From assembly GCF_013359905.1 (NCBI RefSeq), contig NZ_JABMCC010000118.1, forward strand, positions 930,001 through 994,000: a stretch of DNA of 64,000 nt, given 5' to 3'. Positions 26,380 through 34,392 of the stretch are shown here, piece by piece. Position numbers and translations under genes: made by a program. The number at the start of each line of letters is the position of its first letter. The stretch's first letter is position 1. Source of the DNA: Paenibacillus taichungensis (lineage in GTDB: Bacteria; Bacillota; Bacilli; Paenibacillales; Paenibacillaceae). The notes beneath the pieces are model-generated. The model did not search any database and was not told the origin of the DNA. It saw only the letters and a list, made by a program, of their open reading frames with translations.

Positions 26380-27420
26380 TTATTGCGCAGCCTTACTTTT
26401 GGCTATATTTTGCTGATGTTCCTTATACGTTTTGGCAAACAGATGTCCAGACGAGCCATCCTTTTTCGTCACATAGAACAGATACTCCGAAGCTTCCGGA
26501 TTTAGCGCTGCCTCAATGGACGGAAGACTTGGACTGGCAATTGGACCTGGTGGCAACCCTTTGTTCAGATACGTATTATAGGGACTCTGTACCTTCAGAT
26601 CCTTGAAAAACAACCGCTCCTTCGGCTTGTCGAGCAGATATTGCACGGTAGCATCAATCTCCAGCTTCATATCCTGATTAATCCGATTGTAGATTACCCC
26701 GGCAACCAGAGCACGTTCCTCATCCACTACAACTTCTTTTTCCACCAGTGACGCAATGGTCAGCAGTTCATGCAGGGAAAGGTTCTTCTCTTGGAGCTTG
26801 GCTTCCAAATCAGGAATGGAATTAATCTTGGTCTGAAATTCTTCCAACATCCGTTGCATCACATCATGCGTGGAACTTCCCTTTTTCAGCTCATACGTTT
26901 CCGGGAACAGATACCCTTCCAATACGTAGCGAAGTTCTTCATCCACTGGAATATTTTTGACGAAATCTACATCAAAGGCCGAAGGATCATTAGCCAGCTT
27001 GATGAATTCATCTCGATCTACGACATGCTCATAAGAAAGCTTACCCGCCATTTGCAAAACGGTATAACCCTCCGGAATCGTAAATTTCACCATTTCCTCA
27101 GGCACAACTTCACCGTTACTTAACTTATTAATAATCTCATCATATGACACACCTGGATTTAAGGAATATGTACCTGCCATAAAATTCGATCCTTGTTTCT
27201 TCCATTTCAGGTATCCCTTAAATGCTAAACCACTTCGAATCAGACCTTCCTGCTCCAACTGGTCGGCAATTTTGGAAGTTCCTGACCCGCTCTTGATCTC
27301 GAAAACGATCGGTTCTGTGGATGCTTGTACGGGACGCATTATGCTCCAGACATATACGCCAGCGCCTCCAGCAACGACCACGATGATAAGCAGAAAGACT
27401 AATATCGCTTTTCCCTTCAA
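26380..27420 (-). CDS. mltG: Endolytic transglycosylase MltG (YrrL)
   Basis: About 346 residues. The YceG/MltG fold is shown by TIPEGYTVLQMAGKL (LysM-like part, about 115-130), EGYLFPETYELKKGS (about 180-195) with the catalytic Glu further on in ASLVEKEVVVDEE, and the C-terminal LPPGPIASPSLPSIEAALNP. It has an N-terminal membrane anchor. It cuts nascent glycan strands and limits their length. Start uncertain: AAAGGAG lies 11 nt from the TTG at 27420 and only 2 nt from a GTG at 27429, while the longest frame (27444) would begin upstream of the site. The position downstream of ruvX and DUF1292 genes equals that in B. subtilis. Confidence 0.9.
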   Translation of the reverse strand: MKGKAILVFLLIIVVVAGGAGVYVWSIMRPVQASTEPIVFEIKSGSGTSKIADQLEQEGLIRSGLAFKGYLKWKKQGSNFMAGTYSLNPGVSYDEIINKLSNGEVVPEEMVKFTIPEGYTVLQMAGKLSYEHVVDRDEFIKLANDPSAFDVDFVKNIPVDEELRYVLEGYLFPETYELKKGSSTHDVMQRMLEEFQTKINSIPDLEAKLQEKNLSLHELLTIASLVEKEVVVDEERALVAGVIYNRINQDMKLEIDATVQYLLDKPKERLFFKDLKVQSPYNTYLNKGLPPGPIASPSLPSIEAALNPEASEYLFYVTKKDGSSGHLFAKTYKEHQQNIAKSKAAQ

Positions 27421-27499
27421 AAAAGACACAACTCCTTTACACAACCAAAAAGAGCGGACTTCTCCGCCCTTCCGGTTTCTTCAATTTGAAGCTGATCAA

Positions 27500-27814
27500 T
27501 CAATCTTCGTCAATGGGGAGTGTACACTCATCATACAGTTCAGAGATGTTCTCCCACTCATCATCATCGTCAATCGTAACTAATTCCGGCATGATCTGGC
27601 CTTCACTTCCCGGTAAAACCCGCAGAAGTTCAACTTCGTCATAAGGACGTAATGAACTGCGGAGCACCGCATACTGTTGGCCCTTCACTTCAAACTCAGC
27701 CAGCAGGTCATACGGATGCGATTTACCGTTCTCTTCTTCCAGCTCAACGTGAGCACCAAAAGCCAGACGCAGCGAATCTGTCCATTTCAAGTCTTCGCGG
27801 CTGTATTCTGTCAT
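27500..27814 (-). CDS. DUF1292 family protein, second copy
   Basis: 104 residues, acidic (ends ECTLPIDED). It shares with its upstream neighbour the DUF1292 pattern of a central V.G.QYAVLRS.L..YDEVELLRVL and a C-terminal DDDDEWENISELYDE. Its ATG directly abuts the stop of the preceding gene (TAAATG), so translation is coupled. The function of DUF1292 proteins is unknown. B. subtilis has one member, YrzB, at this place; here there are two diverged copies. This copy has a longer N-terminal region (SREDLKWTDSLRLAFGAH). Confidence 0.85.
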   Translation of the reverse strand: MTEYSREDLKWTDSLRLAFGAHVELEEENGKSHPYDLLAEFEVKGQQYAVLRSSLRPYDEVELLRVLPGSEGQIMPELVTIDDDDEWENISELYDECTLPIDED

Positions 27815-28114
27815 TTAGTTCGCTTCCTCTTCATCTTCTGCAAGAAATGTATTAAACGTCTCCTCGACGATATCCCATTCGGCATCATCTTGGATGACGA
27901 AAAGTTTGATATCGTCGCCCTCTTCTTCATAACGGAATGCGTAAACATCCGTCTCTCCATCTTCGGGTTCAACCGGAGCAACCATCATGTACTTGGCCTC
28001 CGAACCGTCCACTTCGAATTTCATGATGACTTCGAATTCCTCTTCATTACCCTCGTCATCCGCAATGTAAATAATCTCCGATTCTTCTTCCATACCCAGT
28101 TGATCTTCAGCCAT
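27815..28114 (-). CDS. DUF1292 family protein (YrzB)
   Basis: 99 residues, strongly acidic. The segments EEEFEVIMKFEVDGSEAKYM and EGDDIKLFVIQDDAEWDIVE match YrzB of B. subtilis, which occupies the same position between yrrK (ruvX) and yrrL (mltG). No function is established. It starts at 28114 with a GAGGGGGATC site 12 nt after the ruvX stop, within the alaS-ireB-ruvX-yrzB-mltG run. Confidence 0.88.
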   Translation of the reverse strand: MAEDQLGMEEESEIIYIADDEGNEEEFEVIMKFEVDGSEAKYMMVAPVEPEDGETDVYAFRYEEEGDDIKLFVIQDDAEWDIVEETFNTFLAEDEEEAN

Positions 28115-28126
28115 TGTTGATCCCCC

Positions 28127-28543
28127 TCACCTTTTACTATTGGCATCCAAATAATTTTGCAAAATCAAGCTTGCGGCCATTTTGTCCACAACCTGCTTGC
28201 GTTTTTTGCGACTGACATCCGCTTCAAGCAACGTTCGTTCTGCTGCCATGGTTGTCAGTCGTTCATCCCAAAGGTGAACAGGTAAATTCAGTTCGCCCCG
28301 CAGGCGTTCGGCAAAAGCAATGCATATTTCACCACGCGGCCCTACGGTGCCGTTCATGTTTTTGGGAAGTCCGACAACAATCTCGCCGATCTCATGCTCA
28401 CGCACAAGCTCCGCAATCCGAGCGAACTCACCTTCATCCCGGCGGCGTTCAAGTACTTCCAATCCCTGGGCAGTCCAACCGAAGGCGTCACTAGCGGCAA
28501 CTCCGATTCTCCGGTCCCCATAGTCCAAACCTAATATTTTCAT
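28127..28543 (-). CDS. ruvX: Putative pre-16S rRNA nuclease RuvX/YqgF (YrrK)
   Basis: 138 residues from the ATG at 28543, exactly the size of B. subtilis YrrK; an upstream extension to 28597 is not supported by a ribosome binding site. RNase H-like fold: ILGLDYGDRRIGVAASD (about 3-19, first catalytic Asp), IGEIVVGLPKNMNGTVG (about 60-76), and LWDERLTTMAAERTLLE (about 97-113, catalytic Glu/Asp). Members mature the 5' end of 16S rRNA. It lies 125 nt downstream of ireB. Confidence 0.93.
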   Translation of the reverse strand: MKILGLDYGDRRIGVAASDAFGWTAQGLEVLERRRDEGEFARIAELVREHEIGEIVVGLPKNMNGTVGPRGEICIAFAERLRGELNLPVHLWDERLTTMAAERTLLEADVSRKKRKQVVDKMAASLILQNYLDANSKR

Positions 28544-28668
28544 CCATGCTCTCCCATCCTCAAGCCTGCTCAGGTCGAACAATATTCGCCTTCTCAAGCT
28601 TCAGGCTGTCTTCTGTCGGTTCATTTCCCGCTGCCTGCATAGCTGCATCACAGCGGAAGCGGTGTACA

Positions 28669-28929
28669 TTACCGGTGATTGGCCAGATAAGAACGAACAA
28701 GCTCTTCAATCAGCTCATCACGCTCTTTTTTACGGACCAGACTGCGTGCATTGTTGTGACGAGGGATGTATGCGGGGTCTCCAGAAATCAGATACCCGAC
28801 AATCTGGTTAATAGGATTATACTCCTTATCCACCAGTGCATCATATACCGTGAGAAGAATCTCTTTGGAGGATGCTTCCTGCTCGTCGGCTTTCACATTA
28901 AATTTAACCGTCTTATCCATGGAGTCCAT
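28669..28929 (-). CDS. ireB: IreB family regulatory phosphoprotein (YrzL)
   Basis: 86 residues from the ATG at 28929, with AGGTG 6 nt upstream. Conserved core: DKTVKFNVKADEQEASSKEI, then PINQIVGYLISGDPAYIPRH and ARSLVRKKERDELIEELVRS. In Enterococcus faecalis, IreB is phosphorylated by the PASTA kinase IreK and tunes cephalosporin tolerance and cell-wall homeostasis; a similar link to PrkC is expected here. The threonine near the N-terminus (DKTVKF) is a plausible phosphosite (inference). It follows alaS on the same strand, as in most Firmicutes. Confidence 0.93.
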   Translation of the reverse strand: MDSMDKTVKFNVKADEQEASSKEILLTVYDALVDKEYNPINQIVGYLISGDPAYIPRHNNARSLVRKKERDELIEELVRSYLANHR

Positions 28930-29104
28930 TGATGACACCTCGCTCCTGCATGAACATGGGGACCATGTCCTGCCGAATTGATTTCTGCTTATATAATAAC
29001 ATATTCTGACTGCCACAAGTAAACAAAGGATAAGCCAATTGTGTTTTTTGCTTGTCCTTTACTGGCTTCAGCATAATTTGGCGCTTGAAAGCCACTCATA
29101 CGCT

Positions 29105-31735
29105 TTATGCAGTATGCCCGCTAACTAAAGAAACCGCCAGTTTCAACGCTTCATCCAGCTTGCTTGCATCCTTGCCTCCGGCTTGCGCCATATCAGGACG
29201 TCCGCCACCTCCGCCGCCGCAAACTGCCGCAACTTCCTTGACGATTTTACCTGCATGCAGCCCTTGTTTTACCTGTTCAGCAGGGACAGCTACAACGAAA
29301 TTCACTTTGCCGTCAGCTGGAGCACCCAGTACGAGTACTGCATTCGGCAGTTTTACTTTTAATTCATCAGCCACTGTACGCAGTGCATCCATGTTCGGAG
29401 CATCCACACGAGCTGCAAGCAATTGTGTGTTTCCTGCTTGTACGACTTGATCTGTCAATGCGCCTGCTTCCATGGCACTCAGCTTGCTTTGCAGTGATTC
29501 AGTCTCTCTCGCAGCTTCTTTCAATTGCTGATTCAGACCTTCAATGCGTTTAGGTACATCCGCCACATTTGCTTTGAGCAGGGATGCGGATTGTTTGAGC
29601 AATTCAAGCTGACTTTCTACATACAGATACGCGCCACGGCCAGTAACAGCTTCGATCCGACGTACGCCGGAGCCGATTCCGCTCTCGCTCACCAGCTTGA
29701 AGATACCGATCTCTGATGTATTATTTACGTGACAGCCGCCACAAAGTTCCAAACTATAATCTCCGACTTGTACCACACGTACGATATCGCCATATTTTTC
29801 ACCGAACAATGCCATTGCGCCCATTTCTTTGGCTTCATCAATAGCTTTCAGTTCAATGTTTACGTTCAGACGATTCCAGATCTGTTCGTTTACCTGACGC
29901 TCGATCTCTGTTAATTCTTCCGGCGTAATGCTGCCGAAGTGCGAGAAGTCAAAACGCAGACGTTGAGGCTCTACGAGTGATCCTGCCTGATTTACATGTG
30001 TTCCAAGCACATCTTTGAGCGCTTTGTGCAGCAAATGGGTTGCGGTATGGTTTTTGATAATATCGCCGCGTTTGGACGCATCCACTTCAGCTTTAACCAC
30101 ATCACCTACACGCAGTTCACCGGACTCTACAGTCACCAAATGTACGTGTTGTCCCAGCGGAGCTTTGAACAGGCCTTGCACTTTCGCCGTTACACTTGCT
30201 CCGCGCAGCAAGCCCTGATCACTCACTTGTCCGCCACTTTCCGCATAGAACGGTGTCTTGTCAAGGATGACCTGGCATGTCTGTCCTTCGCTTACGGAGT
30301 CTACCAGTGCGTCACCAGCAACGATGGCTACCACTTTAGCTTCCGTCAACAGGTCATTATAACCAACAAACTCGCTTTTAACCGCCAGATCAGCAAGCGG
30401 TCCGCCTTGAACCTTCATGCTCTCGTTTTCCTGGCGTCCTGCACGACCAAGTTCACGCTGCTTCTGCATGGAAGCATCAAAACCTTCACGATCTACCGTC
30501 AAACCATGCTCTGCTGCATAATCTTCTGTCAGGTCAAACGGGAAACCGTACGTATCATACAGTTTGAACGCTTCAGGCCCGCTAATAACCGTACGTCCTT
30601 CGGACTTGGCTGTGCTGCTGATATCAGCCAGGATAGCCAGACCATCTGTGAGTGTTTCGTGGAAACGCTCTTCCTCGGTTTTGATCACTTTAGCGATAAA
30701 CTCCTGTTTGTCCACGACTTCCGGATAGTACATCCCCATCACTTCACCAACAGTCGTTGTCAGTTCATACAGGAATGGACGGTCGAGTCCCAATACTTTT
30801 CCGTAACGTACGGCACGACGGAGCAAACGGCGAATGACATATCCGCGTCCTTCATTGCTTGGCAGAACGCCATCACCTACAGCAAAGGCAACGGTCCGAA
30901 TGTGGTCGGCAATAACTTTCAGTGCAACGTCAATTTCTACGCTGTCATTATATTTCACACCGGCAAGTGCCGCTGTTCTCTGAATCATCGGTTGGAACAG
31001 GTCTGTGTCGAAGTTGGAATCCACATTTTGCAGAATCGAAGCAAAACGCTCCAAACCCGCACCTGTATCAATATTTTTGTTAGGAAGCGGTGTGTAGCTA
31101 CCATCTTTGTTATGGTTGAACTGGGAGAATACCAGGTTCCACACTTCCAGATAACGTTCGTTTTCCCCACCTGGATACATTTCAGGATCATTCATGTCGT
31201 TGCCATAAGCTTCGCCGCGATCATAGAAGATTTCAGTACAAGGTCCACACGGGCCTTCGCCGATATCCCAGAAGTTTTCATCCAGTTTGATGATACGCTC
31301 GGCAGGTAAGCCTACTTTTTCGTTCCACAGTTTGAAGGCCTCTTCGTCTTCAGGGTATACCGTTACGGAGAGACGTTCCGGATCAAAACCGATCCACTCT
31401 TTGCTTGTGAGAAATTCCCATGCCCAAGTAATCGTCTCTTCCTTGAAGTAGTCTCCAATGGAGAAGTTACCGAGCATTTCGAAGAACGTATGGTGACGGC
31501 GAGTTTTACCGACATTTTCAATATCGTTGGTACGAATACATTTTTGGGAGTTGGCGAGACGCGGGTTCTCCGGTTTCTCCCGACCGTCAAAATACGGTTT
31601 CAATGGTGCCATACCCGCATTGATCCACAGAAGGGATGGATCATTATGAGGTACAAGCGATGCGCTTGGCTCGATTTTGTGACCTTTACTTGCAAAAAAC
31701 TCTATCCATTTGGACCGGATTTCACTGGCTTTCAT
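29105..31735 (-). CDS. alaS: Alanyl-tRNA synthetase
   Basis: 876 residues, full length. Order: class II catalytic core (about 1-360, with NAGMAPLKPYFDG and DTGAGLERFASILQ), tRNA-recognition helices, the editing domain with HTATHLLHKALKDVLG (about 562-577) and the zinc motif CGGCHV (about 665-670), and the C-Ala domain ending with CGGGGGGRPDMAQAGG. The start at 31735 follows GGGGGCACACCGT. It is preceded by a T-box leader and a consensus promoter, so it is induced when tRNA-Ala is uncharged. It heads the alaS-ireB-ruvX-yrzB-mltG-trhP1-trhP2 run. Confidence 0.98.
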   Translation of the reverse strand: MKASEIRSKWIEFFASKGHKIEPSASLVPHNDPSLLWINAGMAPLKPYFDGREKPENPRLANSQKCIRTNDIENVGKTRRHHTFFEMLGNFSIGDYFKEETITWAWEFLTSKEWIGFDPERLSVTVYPEDEEAFKLWNEKVGLPAERIIKLDENFWDIGEGPCGPCTEIFYDRGEAYGNDMNDPEMYPGGENERYLEVWNLVFSQFNHNKDGSYTPLPNKNIDTGAGLERFASILQNVDSNFDTDLFQPMIQRTAALAGVKYNDSVEIDVALKVIADHIRTVAFAVGDGVLPSNEGRGYVIRRLLRRAVRYGKVLGLDRPFLYELTTTVGEVMGMYYPEVVDKQEFIAKVIKTEEERFHETLTDGLAILADISSTAKSEGRTVISGPEAFKLYDTYGFPFDLTEDYAAEHGLTVDREGFDASMQKQRELGRAGRQENESMKVQGGPLADLAVKSEFVGYNDLLTEAKVVAIVAGDALVDSVSEGQTCQVILDKTPFYAESGGQVSDQGLLRGASVTAKVQGLFKAPLGQHVHLVTVESGELRVGDVVKAEVDASKRGDIIKNHTATHLLHKALKDVLGTHVNQAGSLVEPQRLRFDFSHFGSITPEELTEIERQVNEQIWNRLNVNIELKAIDEAKEMGAMALFGEKYGDIVRVVQVGDYSLELCGGCHVNNTSEIGIFKLVSESGIGSGVRRIEAVTGRGAYLYVESQLELLKQSASLLKANVADVPKRIEGLNQQLKEAARETESLQSKLSAMEAGALTDQVVQAGNTQLLAARVDAPNMDALRTVADELKVKLPNAVLVLGAPADGKVNFVVAVPAEQVKQGLHAGKIVKEVAAVCGGGGGGRPDMAQAGGKDASKLDEALKLAVSLVSGHTA

Positions 31736-31810
31736 ACGGTGTGCCCCCAATTAATTATAATAGTCCGGTGCATATTCGCTCCGGGTTGTTAACAAGTAAA
31801 AACAAACACA

Positions 31811-32095
31811 AAAAACGCCCCTGATAGTCAGGGACGATTATAATCGCGGTACCACCCTGGTTATTGCTGTTCATCCGCAGATGAAACAAACAATCTCCTC
31901 GTTGATGCGAAATAACGGTCGCTCCCGGCAGGGTTGTCCTGCACTCCGAAATCAGCTTTCCGCCGTTTCAACTTTCAAGACTCTTCCAGCCATCGGACTC
32001 AGATTACATCTGATCCGAAGAAGTCTATTCTCTGAGGAAAGGAACCCTCGGCGTACTTCATTTCATCATCGATTTCTTGTTCTAAACATACCCCT
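31811..32095 (-). promoter_or_regulatory. T-box riboswitch upstream of alaS
   Basis: On the minus strand the antiterminator contains the invariant T-box core AGGGTGGTACCGCG (about 31844-31859). An intrinsic terminator follows: GTCCCTGA CTA TCAGGGGC and TTTTTT (31811-31835). Stem I spans roughly 31970-32085. A GCT triplet (minus strand, 31988-31990) in the 3' strand is a candidate alanine specifier, but the fold was not computed. Uncharged tRNA-Ala should stabilise the antiterminator and allow alaS expression. Confidence 0.9.
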
Positions 32096-32097
32096 CC

Positions 32098-32126
32098 ATT
32101 ATATCGATATGCCTATATGGTGTCAA
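32098..32126 (-). promoter_or_regulatory. Consensus promoter of alaS
   Basis: Minus strand: TTGACA (32121-32126), 17-nt spacer, TATAAT (32098-32103). Both hexamers are perfect. It directly precedes the T-box leader. Confidence 0.85.
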
Positions 32127-32157
32127 CGCACCCTTTAGGACTAAACTGTTGCTACGA

Positions 32158-33231
32158 TCAGTCCGTTCTTCGTTTGATGTAATAGGCAAAAAAGTGCTGC
32201 ACAATGACTTTCAGAACAGCAAAGACTGGCACCGCCAGAATGAGACCCACTATGCCCGCCAGTTCGCCTCCCACAAGGAGCGCGAAGATAATCGACAACG
32301 GATGCAAATGCAGAGTCCTCCCTACCACTTGAGGGGAGATGACGTTGCTCTCCAGCACCTGACACAGTGTGTTCACAATGACAACGAAGAGCACCATTTT
32401 GAACGATACCGTAGACGCCATCACTACTGCTGGAGCAGCTCCAAGAAACGGCCCCAAATAAGGCACGATGTTAAATACAGCGACAATGCTTGCGAGCAGA
32501 AGCGCATAAGGCATATCAATGACGATGTAACCGATATAGGCAAAGATGCCCACAATCACACAGACGATAAACTGTCCGCGAATATAGTTTCCCAAGGCCG
32601 TATCAATCTCTTTCATAACCGAAACAATGGCCTTGCGCCGTGAGCGGGGCAGGTACGCCACAATCGTACGCTCGAACACCTCAAAATCTTTTAACATATA
32701 GAAAATGAGAAATGGCACGATAAACACATTGAACAACACATTAATGGTTGTCCCGATATTATCCATCAGCTTTGTAATCCCCTGGGTCAGCCGATCCTCC
32801 ATCTGGAAAAACCAGCTGTTCATACCTGTGCGCACACTTGGCGGCATTAATTTGTGATCCATATTGTTCATCAGACTCTGGGCACGCATCGACAGCTCCG
32901 GCATATGCTCGTTCAGTTCCTCCAACTGTTCAATCAACACCGGAATGACATTCATCAGGATGACCCCGATACAGGTGAGGAAAAAAGCATAGATTAACAA
33001 CACGGCAATAGTTCGAGGGACTTTGCGCCCTCCCAGCATGCTTACAATCGGATTGAGAACATAGGATATGATGAGAGCCACGATAAATGGTGCCAGCACT
33101 GTTTTCAGAAATCCATATATATGAAGCAGTAATGGCCGCAGCAGCCAGATAAAATACAGAATAATCAATCCGAGCAGCAGCCAGATGGCATAACGGAACA
33201 GCTTGTTTTTGGTTAATTGCTCCACTTGCAT
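32158..33231 (-). CDS. AI-2E family transporter (YrrI-like)
   Basis: 357 residues, about eight membrane segments, with no long cytoplasmic tail (ends YIKRRTD). The family landmark FNIVPYLGPFLGAAPAVVM (about 255-273) and the soluble loop with EQLEELNEHMPELSMRAQSL (about 95-114) are visible. In B. subtilis yrrI precedes alaS in the same way, so this is the syntenic copy; the window holds a second paralog at 18464-19660. The substrate is unknown. The ATG at 33231 is 0-1 nt from GGGAGAG, which is tight. No terminator is visible between its stop and the alaS promoter, so some readthrough into alaS is possible. Confidence 0.87.
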   Translation of the reverse strand: MQVEQLTKNKLFRYAIWLLLGLIILYFIWLLRPLLLHIYGFLKTVLAPFIVALIISYVLNPIVSMLGGRKVPRTIAVLLIYAFFLTCIGVILMNVIPVLIEQLEELNEHMPELSMRAQSLMNNMDHKLMPPSVRTGMNSWFFQMEDRLTQGITKLMDNIGTTINVLFNVFIVPFLIFYMLKDFEVFERTIVAYLPRSRRKAIVSVMKEIDTALGNYIRGQFIVCVIVGIFAYIGYIVIDMPYALLLASIVAVFNIVPYLGPFLGAAPAVVMASTVSFKMVLFVVIVNTLCQVLESNVISPQVVGRTLHLHPLSIIFALLVGGELAGIVGLILAVPVFAVLKVIVQHFFAYYIKRRTD

Positions 33232-33291
33232 CTCTCCCTTTTGGACTGGCTCTGAAAGTCAGTATATGTAAGGAAGGGAATATTTATTAAC

Positions 33292-33330
33292 GCACAAAAA
33301 AAAGCGCCCCCTTCATGATGAAGGAGACGC
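33292..33330 (-). terminator. Terminator of the yrrD-zinc ribbon transcript
   Basis: Minus strand stem GCGTCTCCTTCATC...GATGAAGGGGGCGC-type (33304-33330, imperfect) followed by TTTTTTTT (33292-33303). It lies 148 nt after the zinc-ribbon gene's stop. Confidence 0.75.
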
Positions 33331-33402
33331 ATCTTGTGATCCGGGTTAGCATATATTCATACAAGTTCCCTTGAACCACTATGTAACCGCAGCTATATAC
33401 AT

Positions 33403-33445
33403 CTGTCATCATTTCATGACAGCATTCAATGACAGTCTTTGTCAT
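33403..33445. repeat. Tandem TGTCAT/ATGACA hairpins in a 3' UTR
   Basis: Four alternating arms: CTGTCAT (33403-33409), ATGACAG (33416-33422), ATGACA (33429-33434) and TGTCAT (33440-33445). Arms 1+2 and 3+4 form two hairpins, while 2+4 or 1+3 could pair instead. It lies between the zinc-ribbon gene stop (33478) and its terminator (33330). Confidence 0.6.
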
Positions 33446-33477
33446 GAAACCGCATATAGAAGAAGTTAAACTTCTTA

Positions 33478-33693
33478 TTAAGAAGAAGCATGAAGATGAG
33501 GGAAGTCTTGCGGCAGCTCTTCCCCGAAGAAAAGATCATCGAGGGAACTGAGCGTGCCGTCTTCTTCCACTTGGTATACAGACATTTTCTCACCGTTCAC
33601 TGTTAATTCGATAAAGCATCCCCAGCAATAAAACTGGTGGGAACCGATTTTCCCAATATCTTTGGAACTACAGTTTGGACATTTCATATTCAT
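33478..33693 (-). CDS. Small zinc-ribbon protein of unknown function
   Basis: 71 residues. The N-terminus has the zinc ribbon pair MKCPNCSSKD (CxxC) and FYCWGCFIEL (CxxC), 16 residues apart, followed by an acidic tail (YQVEEDGTLSSLDDLFFGEE). It resembles small conserved Paenibacillus proteins known to me only as hypothetical. The ATG at 33693 (or a second ATG two codons on) follows AGGTGAAT. It starts 4 nt after the yrrD-like gene, so the two form a tight operon. A nucleic-acid or protein-binding role is plausible from the zinc ribbon but not shown. Confidence 0.75.
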   Translation of the reverse strand: MNMKCPNCSSKDIGKIGSHQFYCWGCFIELTVNGEKMSVYQVEEDGTLSSLDDLFFGEELPQDFPHLHASS

Positions 33694-33697
33694 TCAC

Positions 33698-34219
33698 CTA
33701 TCCATTAACAGAATGAATGGCATTTTCCAAGCGCTGTTCACTCAGCGGCGGCACCATAATGGCACTTTCCCCAATAGACATATCGCTTGTACATGGCAGC
33801 CATTTGCGGCCCTCAATCAAATCGGACACAAAACCGTCCGTAATTTCAATCCCTATTATTGTATTTCCCAACTCCTGGTCAAAATAAACATCAGAGACAC
33901 GTCCAAGCAGCAAACCTTCTTCGGTGAGCACGGACATCTCCTTCAATTTAGACTGGCCGAGGAGGTACGTGTGTTTTATGTCGTCGGCTCCCGTTTTGCG
34001 GACAGCCTGTTGATTACGGATCATGACGGCATCTTCGCCGTAGGCAACGATATCTTGCCACTGCACGATTTTGACATGACTGGTAAACAGGCCTTTGTTT
34101 TCAAGTTCAATGCCTTCAATTTTCCAATCGTCATTCACAATGAAATCCTGGATTTTACCGACCTGCTTCCCATCCTCAACGTCAAAAACGGCAAGTCCGA
34201 TCATTTCCTGAAGCTTCAT
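33698..34219 (-). CDS. PRC-barrel domain protein (YrrD-like)
   Basis: 173 residues with two PRC-barrel-like halves: MIGLAVFDVEDGKQVGKIQD (about 6-25) and EEGLLLGRVSDVYFDQELG (about 98-116). PRC-barrels occur in the RNA-processing protein RimM and in photosynthetic reaction centre H subunits and usually mediate binding. B. subtilis YrrD is encoded in the same neighbourhood (between the iscS/mnmA region and yrrI-alaS); its function is unknown. The start at 34219 follows GAGGGGGACCCTGCG. Confidence 0.85.
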   Translation of the reverse strand: MKLQEMIGLAVFDVEDGKQVGKIQDFIVNDDWKIEGIELENKGLFTSHVKIVQWQDIVAYGEDAVMIRNQQAVRKTGADDIKHTYLLGQSKLKEMSVLTEEGLLLGRVSDVYFDQELGNTIIGIEITDGFVSDLIEGRKWLPCTSDMSIGESAIMVPPLSEQRLENAIHSVNG

Positions 34220-34375
34220 CGCAGGGTCCCCCTCATCTTCTTATCATTAAATAGTCGCGGCGCTATTGCTAGGTATGCCCAAAGTTGATGAGTGGCAATC
34301 AGACGCCGATCATCAAAACCGCTTCTATCCAACCGATGAAATGGAACTTCTTCCCTCCTTCTGTTCCATGTGCAA

Positions 34376-34392
34376 AGAGCCCCTTAGGCTCT
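34376..34392 (-). terminator. Possible terminator overlapping the iscS stop
   Basis: AGAGCC (34376-34381) pairs with GGCTCT (34387-34392) around the iscS stop codon. On the minus strand only a short TTTGCA tail follows, so it is weak. Confidence 0.35.

Noticed and set aside
29996..31309. 437-codon plus-strand ORF
   Set aside because: Antisense shadow of alaS with low-complexity His/Cys/Phe-rich translation; no ribosome binding site or promoter.
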